Source: Tenrec ecaudatus | Lineage: Eukaryota > Chordata > Mammalia > Afrosoricida > Tenrecidae | Length of the DNA: 64,000 bases | Direction of reading: 5' to 3' | Assembly (NCBI RefSeq): GCF_050624435.1 | Contig: NC_134537.1 | Coordinates: 123,790,086-123,854,085, forward strand | Part shown: positions 48,417 to 58,125 of the stretch, piece by piece | Position numbering within the stretch: position 1 is the first letter of the stretch | Layout of the letters: each line of letters opens with the position of its first letter | Made by a program: the position numbers and the translations under genes | Notes under the pieces: model-generated | What the model was told of the DNA's origin: nothing | Database searches by the model: none | What the model saw: only the letters and a program-made list of their open reading frames with translations

Positions 48417-48884
48417 GGAGGGCGGAAGTGGGTGGTTTATGCCAAGACCCTGGAGCAGTTCTTAGTGTTTGGGGCTATTCTATAAATATTTGCAGGCAGA
48501 ATATATGGACCTTTTCTTTGCATTTAAATATCATGATGTGTTGGCTCCGGCAAATCAATATTTGCATTGTTTTACTTTGTATAAATCTGTGAGCCTTGGC
48601 AGGATGGAGTCTGTGTCAGCTGGTTCTATTCTCCCTCAGAGGGCCTTCAAAGCCAGAGGATCCTAGCATGGAAGGGGCCTCAGGTGTTTCACCTGAATGA
48701 TGGGATGTTTGGCATTTGCTTTAAAAATTATTTTTACAAACAACTAAGAAATGGAACAATCTTAGCAAAATGTTGATCATTGAAGTGAAGGCTGGGTAAT
48801 CAGTACACAGTGATTTGTCATTCTACTCTGACTACTTTTAAATAGATGTGGAAATTTTCAGAATAAAGATTTTAAACACAACAT

Positions 48885-49060
48885 AAACCTACTGTCTTCA
48901 GGGGGATTCTGGCTCAGAGCTGTCCTGTGTAGGGTTTCCAAGACTGCAGATCTTTATAGGATTACAGAGCCTCATCTTTCTCTCTATGAGGAGCTTGTGG
49001 GCTTGAACTGCCACCCTTGTGGTTAGTCATCCAATGCCTAACCCACAGTGCCTCCAGGGA
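48885..49060 (-). mobile_element. AfroSINE
   Basis: Reads tgtgtagggtttccaagact, gcctcatctttctctctatg and cccttgtggttagtcatcca. Confidence 0.85.
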
Positions 49061-49465
49061 AGGGAGAAGAAAGCCCTCATACCCCCATTCTCCAACTCCA
49101 TGTTAGCTCTATTGGCTCCAAGCAGAGAATTGTTAAATTAGACAGTTGTATTCAAACAAACAACAAACATTTTTTTCCTCTCTTTTAAACGCGGGGGGGG
49201 GGGGGGGGGGTGTCAGCATCCTGTAAACCTCTGCGGTTTATTAGATTATTTTGGTTTTAAGCTTTTCTGGGACCAAGCACCTCCTCTTATATCATTTAAT
49301 TCAGTGTAATCTTGGTTCAGGTCTCGCGGTTGTCACCAGCACCCTGCTTTCTCCCTCCTTGTACGGTGAGCTGAAGCCTGAATAACCTTTCTCCCCACGG
49401 GTGCCCCCTCCACCCATCGCCAAGGCCTTCCATGTAGATGATGACATTTGGAGGTCAGAAAAGAC
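49061..49465. other. No gene; G18 homopolymer
   Basis: An uninterrupted run of 18 G lies at 49193-49210. Nothing else is assignable. Confidence 0.6.
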
Positions 49466-49941
49466 TGAGAGGCACTAGAGACCAAATCAGTTGAATTAGA
49501 GCAAATAGGCTTTATTGGGGAGAAAAACCCAGCTTGGGCGAAGTCCCGTGATCCACAGTGTCTGGGCTGGAGGAGTCGCACCTCTGGGCTATTGGGATAA
49601 TCCTTTTATTGCCGGGAGACATGCGGTTGGGCTGGCCCTGAGCCCCGTATCTAGTAAGGTGATCAGGGATTAGCAGGCACCAGCACATCCAAGGAAGGCT
49701 GCTGGTGATTGGGGGATGCAAGTGTGTCCATGCCCCTTGCCAAATGAGGAAGGCTGCTGGTGATTGGTAGACACAGGCACCTCCCCGCTCCTAGCCAGTT
49801 GAGGGAGCACTTCCTAGTTCCCAGTTGAGCATGCATGTGGCCGAGTGCAAGGTCCGGAGAGAGTTGCATCAGCCAACTCTGACCAGCTCCGCATGGTGTG
49901 TGGGGGGGGTTATTTATTTGGCCAGACAAGAAGTGCCCACA
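49466..49941 (-). mobile_element. Solo LTR with duplicated CCAAT elements
   Basis: Read on the minus strand, about 476 bp starts TGTGGGCACTTC and ends CTAGTGCCTCTCA. In order it has two copies of ccaatcaccagcagccttcc about 54 bp apart, caataaaaggattatccc, then the polyadenylation-type tract ccaataaagcctatttgctc. This is the U3-R-U5 order of a retroviral LTR. It is unrelated to the five-copy family. No target duplication is evident. Confidence 0.75.
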
Positions 49942-51109
49942 TAATATTTTATAGATTCCATTAGTCTCTACTTTTCACAACAGCAGCAGCATGTCCACAG
50001 TGAAATCTGTACTATCGCTAAAGTGGCGGTCTCTCGAACTTGTCAGTAGCTGTTTGTCCTTTCTCAGGGGAGAAGTCTACCTTTTGCGTTCCCCTATTGA
50101 CTTGTCCTGCTAAGCCATTTCTCTCGTTTGTCAGTTACTCTGAAACCTTGATCTATTTTCAGAGGTGCAGGTAACCCTACCCAGCCCCGCGTCCTCTTTA
50201 CCCTTCGTATCCAGGTCACTGATATTTGATCATTGCGACCTCTCTGCGCTGCTGGGTGGCCGGGCTCCTTGAGGACAAGGGCTGAGTCTTGTCCTGTGTC
50301 TCACTCACTAGGCCTGGTCTCTGGCAGAGACAGGGGGACTGATAAACTGAGCACTTGCTGAGAGAGGTGGAGCCTCCCCACAGCCAGCTATGGGTGGCCA
50401 GGTCCCTACTACGGCCAGGCTGCTGTCCATCTGGCTTTCTTTGTTTTTCCACCCCTACCTTCCTGCTGTCTTTGATTTAGCCTGCTTCCAGACTGGACCT
50501 GCAGGCCACCCTTGCACCAGTCTCCCGTCCCATTCACAGTGTGTTCGCCCTCTTCCTCAGCACTTCCCCAGTCCCATCTTGTTGAGTTAGGTTAAGGTTC
50601 ACTAGACTGTACTGGTGTCTTTTCATTTTTATAAACCTGTTGAGTCTGAATCAACTTCAAGGCAGTGGATTTTTGTCACCTGGTGAAAGCAGGAAAAGTT
50701 CCCCGAGTGCTTTGTTCTTGTGGTGATTGCCTTTTGGTTGGAAAGGGGAGGGGGGGGGGTGCTTCTCATGTGAGTTTTAGATTCTTGCTTTCTTTTTTTT
50801 TAACTTGCAATCGGATCCTTTTCCTAATTAATGCTTAGGTGAGTGTTTCTTACATAGCTGGTCGGTGGCAGATGGTGAGGGTTTGAGGGTTGTGATATTT
50901 TCTGTGAGGTCATTGAGTAAAAGGAAATGGGGCCATGTGGGCAGGTAATGAGGAAGCAGGGACACCAAGCCCTTAAATTCCTCTTCAGCTGACAGAGCCG
51001 GCCCTCTTGTTCCTATTTGTAGATGTTACTCCAGTTTTGTCTCCTGAACCGTCTTCCTCAGTGAGAGGGAGTCAGTCAGTATGGCCTTTCTAACCGTGAT
51101 CTCTGGAGA
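49942..51109. other. No gene; short SINE tail
   Basis: An AfroSINE tail (gagtctgaatcaacttcaag) lies at 50625-50675. The rest is unassigned. Confidence 0.45.
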
Positions 51110-51270
51110 GGAGCCCCGATGGGGGTCTGGGTTACTCAGAAGGGCAGCCGTGTGAACCACCAACCGCTCCAAGGGAGGAAGAGAAGGAGGTTTTCTGCCA
51201 TTCTATCCTGCCCTGTAGGGTGGCTGAGAGTAACAATCGACTCAATGGCCGTGTGTTTGGGTTTTGAGCT
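51110..51270 (+). mobile_element. AfroSINE
   Basis: Shows gagccccgatgggggtctgg, gcagccgtgtgaaccaccaa and agtaacaatcgactcaatgg. Confidence 0.8.
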
Positions 51271-51372
51271 GTAAGCCCTTAGGTGATATGAATTCTGGCT
51301 TCTATGCCTGTGGTCACGATCCACCTATGGAGGGAGTTCTCTGTTACAGGATTAAGGTGGGATGGATCCTTC

Positions 51373-52200
51373 CTGTTAGGTGCTGTCAAGTTGGCTCATA
51401 GCGGCACTGTGTGCAACAGAACACAACCCTCCCTGGGTCTGCGACATGCTCACAATCGTTCTTCTGACTGAGCCCGTTGATGCAGCCACTGTGCCAATCC
51501 TGCTGGTCAAAGGCCTTCCCCTTGTCGCTGCTTTACCAGGCATGGCGTTCTTCTCCAGGGACTGATCTCTCCTGACGACAAGTCCAGAGGACGTGAGACC
51601 AAGTCTTGCCATCCTCTCCTCTCTGGGACATTCTGACTGTGCCTCTTCCGAGAGAGGCTGCTTTGTTCTTTGACAGCCCGTGGTACTTTTTAATATTCTC
51701 CCCCAGCACTGTAATTCAAACACATTGGTTTTTCTTTGATCTTCCTTATTCAAGTGCCAACTTCCACATGCAAGTGAGATGATTGAAAATACTGTGGCTT
51801 GGATGGGGTGAACTTTAGTCCTCAAAGTAACATCCTTGCTTTTCAACAGTTTTGAGGTGTAGTGTAGCAGACTTACCCATGAAATCTCTTGACTGCTGCT
51901 TCCATGAGCATTGGTTATGGATCCAAGCAAGATGAAATCCATTCACCATGATGTTACCTACTTGTCCAGTTATGAAGATTTGGGTTTCATTTATATTGAG
52001 TTGTAATCCATACCGAAGGCTCAGCCCTGTTCTTCACTAGCAAATGTTTCAAATAAGCAAGGTTGTTAATAATCTTTCCTCCCATCCTAATGACACATTT
52101 TTCTTCATATAACCCAGCTTCTCTGCTTACTTGCTTAGCATCCAGATGAAATGTGTTTGCTGAGAAGATACAGCCCCGAGGCACACCCATAAACAGGAAC
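51373..52200 (-). mobile_element. RTE (BovB-type) LINE, best-preserved coding fragment
   Basis: A 188-codon minus-strand frame (51376-51942) keeps the RTE ORF2 C-terminal order. It has SKLLKSKDVTLRTKVHPIQA, ACGSWHLNKEDQRKTNVFEL, then SLEKNAMPGK and a GRPL.S.IGTV segment. BovB has the matching series KSRDITLPTKV, YGCESWTVKKAEHRRIDAFE, SLEKTLMLG and RGR. This region follows the reverse transcriptase palm. Upstream parts are 5' truncated, so no active element. Its 3' end near 51373 carries the RTE tail. Confidence 0.93.
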
Positions 52201-52384
52201 CTAGGGAATATGTGTGGATAAAGCTATTTATTATGGGTGTGGGGGAATGGTGCAAGGAGGTGTTGATATGGACCACGAACTGTAGATCCTTCATTCATTG
52301 TTTCAGCTTGAGAGGGGTTGGGAAAGGCTCTTTACCAGCAGCCCTGCTCCTGGTTCTATGTTCAGAAGATGTCAGAACCATGAC

Positions 52385-52905
52385 ATAAACAGGCAGGTGC
52401 ACACTAGCAGTTCACAATACCAAGAAGATGGAAACCACCGAAATGCCCACCAGGAGAAGAATGGATAAAGAGACACTGGTGCACACCCCACCGTGAATAC
52501 GGTATATTGCCAAAAAGTAAATGAGGAAAACCAGGCAGCACCGCAGGATGTGAACGGACCTAGAGAAAAATAGACGGAGCGAAGTCAGCTCTTCACAAAA
52601 GGACAACTGCTACATGAGATCACTGACACGGGAGAAAAACAACAAGATGCATCCTCATCGTGCAGGGAGCACATGTTGGGGTGGTGGGAAGGGGGAGAAG
52701 ATGCAGCAGCGAGCTAGACTGTGTCTGCAGGTTAACATGGGTGAAATGGAAGGCAAGAGGAAAGTCCACAGAAGGAGAAGGACATCAGGGAGTAGGTGAA
52801 GGCTTCATTGTTTGGGTGTCTGACGAGTAGTGTCAACTGTTAACTACAACTTCGATCTGAAATGTAATCCCTCATCAAATTCACAATTTAAAAATGTGTT
52901 AAAAG
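52385..52905 (+). mobile_element. L1 LINE 3' segment
   Basis: Sense L1 order: agcagttcacaataccaaga, ggaaaccaccgaaatgccca, agaagaatggataaagagac, cggtatattgccaaaaagta. This is the region just past ORF2. It then enters a G-rich 3' UTR-like tract. The poly-A end is not evident. Confidence 0.85.
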
Positions 52906-53013
52906 GAAGAGTAGCACTTTTCTTTGCTTGAGATGGCCCACTGAAGTACGGATGAAGTGGTGACCTACGCTTACTCAGCTTGAAGTGAGAAACTGGCCTT
53001 GCTGCCCTTTACA

Positions 53014-53189
53014 CAGGGTGGGCAATGGCTGGCCCTTGGGCTGTATGGGATCCGTGAAATTATCACCAAGAGAAGCATCCAGCCATCACATTAGGAAGGA
53101 GTTAATTGTTGACAATGTTGTATGGCCTGAGGATTGTGTTATAAATATCCAAATGGCCCTTGGCAGAAAGAATGATTTCCTAACCCCTG
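53014..53189. mobile_element. Candidate hAT-like DNA transposon fossil
   Basis: Starts cagggtgggcaatggctggc and ends tcctaacccctg, an imperfect inverted terminus. Internal aatatccaaatggcccttgg resembles nonautonomous hAT sequences. The overlapping 119-codon frame is therefore doubtful. Target duplication is not clear. Confidence 0.5.
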
Positions 53190-53349
53190 ATTTAGAAGAA
53201 GGTATTGAAAGCCTTAGGGGAATTGTCCTGTTAGTGTCAATTTCTCAGATTGGACATAGAGACCCACCCACGGAATGCCCAGAGGCCATGCCATTTGCCG
53301 CAGTGGTAAAGAACACATTGGTGAAAGGAGACCCTAAACCCTGAGGATT

Positions 53350-53520
53350 GTTATGAATTGTGCTTTATACTTACACGTGGGGCTGACCACAAGCCAGCAG
53401 TTTAAACTCACTAGCCTCTGCAGGAGAAAGATGAGGCTTTCTGCTCCCATAAAGAGATAGGGCCTCAGAATCCCCCCAGGGGCAGCACTGCCCTATCCTT
53501 CCGCGTAGGAAATTAACCTG
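53350..53520 (+). mobile_element. AfroSINE
   Basis: Reads gaccacaagccagcagttta, gagaaagatgaggctttctg and ccaggggcagcactgcccta. Confidence 0.88.
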
Positions 53521-54889
53521 GCAACAGTTCAGGTGCCTTTCACCTCATTGTACTTTCTAAGGGGTCCAGTGGTGTGGAGTATGTCAAGATTTTCTTCCTC
53601 TAAAGTGAAGGCTACAATGTTACATCTGGCCTTTTCTATAATTAAAAAAGGTGGGGCGGGGAATGGTGCCTGGTTGGCTTCTCTAGATTTTGAAGATAAC
53701 TTTCCCCTCATTTGGGTGTGCTCCTGGGAGCTATTTTCAAGGGAGACTAAGAGCTGCTAGTGTTGAGTGGGGCCCAGGTGTAGGCTGCCGTGCAGGTGGC
53801 GCTAGCACCTCAGCCATCTGGTCCAGCTGATTCAGCGATGCTTGCAGTGCCAGGGTCAAAGAGAACCTCTTTGAAGACATTGGCAGGCCCCCATTGGTAA
53901 AGCGGCTCGGGCCCTTCGTCTTTCGGAGCAAAGCGCTGCCGTCCTCGGTAGCTGACGACTCTCCTTCTGAGTAACAGTGTCACGCTAGACCTCAGTAGCA
54001 ACTGCACATTTACCCGTGGGCCACTCTGTGTCTGAGCTGGGTTTGGGGTGACTCGCCGAGGCATGATTTTAGACATGCCCAGCATAGCTCCCTTATTAAT
54101 TGGAAGTGGTATAAATGAGACTGGATTCAAGCAAGAGCTGGAGGTACAAGTGAGTTACATGGGAAAGTTGTCCAAATGCCCGTCACGTCACAATACATCT
54201 ATTCTCCTCATCTGCACTGACGAGCTCATAGAGAGAGCTTTCCGATCAATTGGCTGTGGAAGATAAAACTCATGGCTGGTGTGCAGCTGTTTCACACACG
54301 ATTCAGGCACCACTTGGAAGTGGACAGCAGTAGCACTGTGGCCTCTTTCTGGAATTTCTCTGAAGGGCGTTGGTAAAGAGAAGTCTTCTTAGTGGGCAGA
54401 CCTAGCAATGCACCTGGCAGTTCATTTTGCCTGAAAGGAGAAATAGGCAGATGTGTGACTGTTTACTGGTCAATGGGTTGTGGCCAGTGGATCGACTGTG
54501 TGATCAAGGACTTTGAAAGGACATGGTTGGAAATTTATTGACAAGGAGGTTTGAGGAAGAGGCATGTAGATAGGCTTTTTTTGAATGAACTAAAGAAGTA
54601 AAGACATTTATGTCTCATGTCTATGCTTACCAAAGGGTGGTCTTGGAAGATGAGGATTGAATCAAGTAGATGGCTGATGCGCTCCGTGGATGGCAATCAG
54701 TCTCTTTCCCCATGAAATACCCATGCCATTGCCCAAAGGACTCGTGAACAACATGGCAGGGATGGTAATTATGCATAGGCTTAGCAACAGAGGATTTCCA
54801 CTCACGCAGAGCGACTTGGCTACAGCCACAGATGTGTCTAATCTGTCAGCAGCAGAGACCAACATTGAGTCCCTAAAGTGGCACCATTC
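53521..54889. other. No gene recognised
   Basis: Frames of 60-106 codons occur without identifiable domains. Confidence 0.4.
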
Positions 54890-54897
54890 TCCAGAGC

Positions 54898-55093
54898 CAT
54901 GGTTCTCAACCTTCCTCAGGCCACGACCCTTTCATAGTTCCTCATGTTGTGGTGAGTCCCCAACCATAAAATTAATTTCGTTGCTACTTCATAACAGTCA
55001 TTTTGCTACTGTTATGAATTGGGCGACCCCTGTGAAAGGGTCATTTGACACCCCCCCCCAAAGGGGTCGCCACCCACAGGTTGAGAACCGCTG
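54898..55093. mobile_element. SPIN-like hAT transposon, nonautonomous, copy 1
   Basis: Ends read catggttctcaaccttcctc and ggttgagaaccgctg, imperfect inverted repeats. Inside are gttgctacttcataacagtc, attttgctactgttatgaat and gcgacccctgtgaaagggtc, all hallmark tracts of SPIN elements. It is 196 bp, with the middle deleted and no transposase. The flanks ctccagag and ctttaggg fit the hAT 8-bp site loosely. Confidence 0.88.
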
Positions 55094-55844
55094 CTTTAGG
55101 GACATCGGCTGTCAACCAGGTTCTGGGTTGATGAACAGTAGCGCTCTTCCATCATGGAAAGGTCAGCATTTTGTTCTTACTGGGTAGACACTCTGGATAC
55201 GGATTTCTTTTCCCCGCATGCAATGCTTCTAGGCAAGCCACCATCCGCGGACTTAAAGAATGCCTGACCGCATCATAGTCTCCCACACAGCATTGCCTCA
55301 GATCAAGGAGCTCACTTCACAGCAAATTCAGTGTGACGCTGGGACTGTGCTCATGGAATTCACTGGTTTTTATCATGCTGCCTATAAAACAGTTGGCTTG
55401 ATAAAACGATGCAATGGCCACCTAAAGACATAGTTCCAGCACCAAGTAGGTAGCCGTAATTTGTGTGGTCGGGGCAGTATTCTCCAGAATGCTGTAGATG
55501 CTCTCAGCCAGCATCTTGTGTATGGTGCTGTTTCTCTCGTAGCCAGGATGCATGGGTTCAGGGATCTAGAAGTGGAAATGGGAGTGGCACCGCTTATTAT
55601 TAGCCTTATTATTATTAGGGTCCACTCACAAAATCTTGCTTCCTGATCCTGCCACCTTCTGCTCCACAAGTCTAGAGGTCTCAGTTTCAAATGGAAGAAT
55701 ACTTCCATCTGGAGACATAGCATTGATTCCATTGAACTGGAAATTACGAATGCCACCCGGCCACTTTCAACCTTTCTGTATCAGCAAGCAAAGAAGGGGG
55801 TTACTACATTAGCTATTGTGATTGACCCTGACTTTTATAAGTCT
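55094..55844. other. No gene recognised
   Basis: Contains a short TTA/ATT run near 55593. Nothing assignable. Confidence 0.4.
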
Positions 55845-56045
55845 AAGCCCACTGCCATTGAGTCCATTCCAACTTATATCAATCCTGTAGGACAGAGTAA
55901 AACTGTCCCATAGGGTTTCCTAGATTGGAAATCTTTGGAGAAGCAGAGCTTAGTCATCTTCCTCCTGCTGCATGACTGGTAGGTTCTAACCCCACTGGCT
56001 TGTCGTTTAGCAGCATGGTGTTTATTTCACTGCGCCCTCAGGAAT
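55845..56045 (-). mobile_element. AfroSINE
   Basis: Reads agcccactgccattgagtcc, tcccatagggtttcctagat and gtcgtttagcagcatggtgt. Confidence 0.88.
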
Positions 56046-56634
56046 CCTTTCATGCTGGTTACAAAGGGGGAAGATTGATGCTAGGTAGTGGAGGTAAAGA
56101 AAAGTTTGTCTGGAATTCAGAAGATCCCTTAAGATTACTTCTTAGTAGCACGGTGCTCCGTGATTAAACTTCATGGAGAACAATGCAACACAATCTTGAC
56201 ATGATGATTAATGATCCAGACTCTTCAGGAATGAAGATTTGGTTATTCTACTAGGCATAAAACCGTCAGCTCAGGAATTCGCCGAGGGAAAAGAGAATCT
56301 AGAATGGGTTATAAATACCAACTTATGACCATGTGGCCACTAGCAGAAATGAGTATTTTAATATTTTTAGTATCTTAATAGTTTTCCTTGTTTGTTGTAA
56401 GTGAACATATCTGTATACATATGCTCAGATAACAATGTTTTTGTATCCTTTCCTCTCGTTTCATGACTTATTATAAAATATAAGATAAAAACAGGGTAGT
56501 GTGGTTTTGGTTATATGCTTATAGGTTGTATCATCTTAGGTGTAAGAGACAGAATAGAATCTATAATTATCTTTATTTAGAGATTATATATGATTTTTGA
56601 TAAGTACAGGCACCACATTACCAAGGGGTAGACT
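56046..56634. other. No gene recognised
   Basis: AT-rich. Nothing assignable. Confidence 0.4.
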
Positions 56635-57240
56635 GTGATAGTTAAGGCTATGTGCAGTGTGGCTTCTCAGTGGCTTGGAAGATACTGTATAATCTTCTTT
56701 GACATTGTGATCTGATATGAGTAGCCAATCCATTGGGAGGGTGACCTGTAACCTATGTAGATGGATATTCTGGCATTCTCCCCCTTTCTGGATCCTTAAT
56801 CAAGCTTGTCATCCTCTGACCCCAGTTCTTGAGATCTGAGCCCGCGGCCCGTTTGACCTGCAGACACTGGGATTTGTAAGCTTCCACAACCCCATGACCT
56901 GCAGGTTCTCCTCTGACCTGCTGGTTTGTGGCTTGTCAGTCCCTGCTACCATGTGAATCAGGAGACGCTTCCGGTCTTATCCCTCCTGACCCATAGGCGG
57001 GGGACTTGCCACCCTCCTCAAGTGTGTGAGCCCTTCCTTAAAATATTCTCTTCCTTCTCCTTTCCTCAGTTTATTTCTTTCCTAAAATTATTTCTCCCTT
57101 CTACCTATTTATGAGAAGACTTCAAAAATTCTACATGGAAATGTTGAATTGAAAGATTATTGAAATTCTCCATGAACTTGGTGAAACCCCCTCATATATG
57201 TTTTATCGATTTTACCCCTCTAGAAAACCCAGACTAAGAT
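56635..57240 (+). mobile_element. MaLR/ERVL-type LTR
   Basis: Starts tgtgatagttaaggctatgt and ends tctagaaaacccagactaag, matching start and end patterns of this LTR class. It contains an inserted palindromic piece at about 57112-57200. Neither target duplication nor subfamily was established. Confidence 0.6.
57112..57200. mobile_element. Small mariner-like MITE inside the LTR
   Basis: Imperfect inverted arms: cttcaaaaattctacatgga on the left pairs with ctccatgaacttggtgaaa on the right. This resembles short mariner-derived elements of mammals. It is about 85 bp and has no coding capacity. Confidence 0.55.
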
Positions 57241-57801
57241 ACCCCCATCATCTGTCAATCTCTTATAATGACAGCTTGCTACCCTAAATCCTTTTTGAAA
57301 CAAGTGGAAAATACATAAATAAATACAAGGGGAAATTAACTGGCCTGACCCAGTTATTTCTTCTTTATCTTGAGGGGAAAAAAATTTAAATATAGCACAG
57401 TATGAAGAATAATGAAATAATGTTATTACACATAGGCTCGCTGCATATAACTGATTTTTAAAAGCATGTATTATGCTTTTCTTATGTCCTGCTACAATCA
57501 CTTTTTTCAGGGTAGAGTTAGACTCCTTTGCATTGGGTTTTGAAGGACATGATTCCCTGACTGAATCTTTGCTTTCTCTAGCAGAATGGTGGAGCTACTA
57601 TCCTGGTGTTGTTTGCTCCCCGCTGGTTTCCCTTCTTTCTCCCTTACCTGCTCTGAGGCTTACAGAGCTGGAGGAGCTGGTTCACGAGTTTGCAGCCTCT
57701 CTGGGGATGCAGCCATTGCCTAGCAAGTGAGTGTTTGTCACCGAGTGTGTTCTTCTCATGTTTCTGCTCTGTCTCCTTTTATATTCACCACCAAAGGACA
57801 G
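57241..57801. other. No gene recognised
   Basis: Frames of 85-93 codons occur without recognisable features. Confidence 0.4.
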
Positions 57802-58125
57802 CGGCATCAGGAGCCCAGGTCCTAGGTAGGGCATCGGGAGCCCAGGTCCGAGGTAGGGCATCAGGAGCCCAGGTCCTAGGTAGGGCATCAGGAGCCCAGG
57901 TCCTAGGTAGGGCATCGGGAGCCCAGGTCTGAGGTAGGGCATCGGGAGCCCAGGTCTGAGGTAGGGCATCGGGAGCCCAGGTCTGAGGTAGGGCATCAGG
58001 AGCCCAGGTCCTAGGTAGGGCATCAGGAGCCCAGGTCCTAGGTAGGGCATCGGGAGCCCAGGTCTGAGGTAGGGCATCGGGAGCCCAGGTCCTAGGTAGG
58101 GCATCGGGAGCCCAGGTCTGAGGTA
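57802..58125 (+). repeat. 27-bp minisatellite, 12 units
   Basis: Twelve head-to-tail units of exactly 27 bp (324 bp), each with the core gggagcccaggt or aggagcccaggt. Units differ at two places: atcag or atcgg, and cctagg, ctgagg or ccgagg. The order is A B' A A B B B A A B C B, where A is cag/ccta, B is cgg/ctga, B' is cgg/ccga and C is cgg/ccta. The multiple of three keeps frames open, so the minus strand reads PYLGPGLPM repeats. I treat that as incidental. Confidence 0.98.

Noticed and set aside
51376..51942. A 188-codon frame as a host protein
   Set aside because: It matches the C-terminal part of RTE/BovB ORF2 and recurs in broken form at five other places in the window.
57802..58125. 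CRISPR-like array
   Set aside because: Units are contiguous with no unique spacers, and the genome is mammalian.
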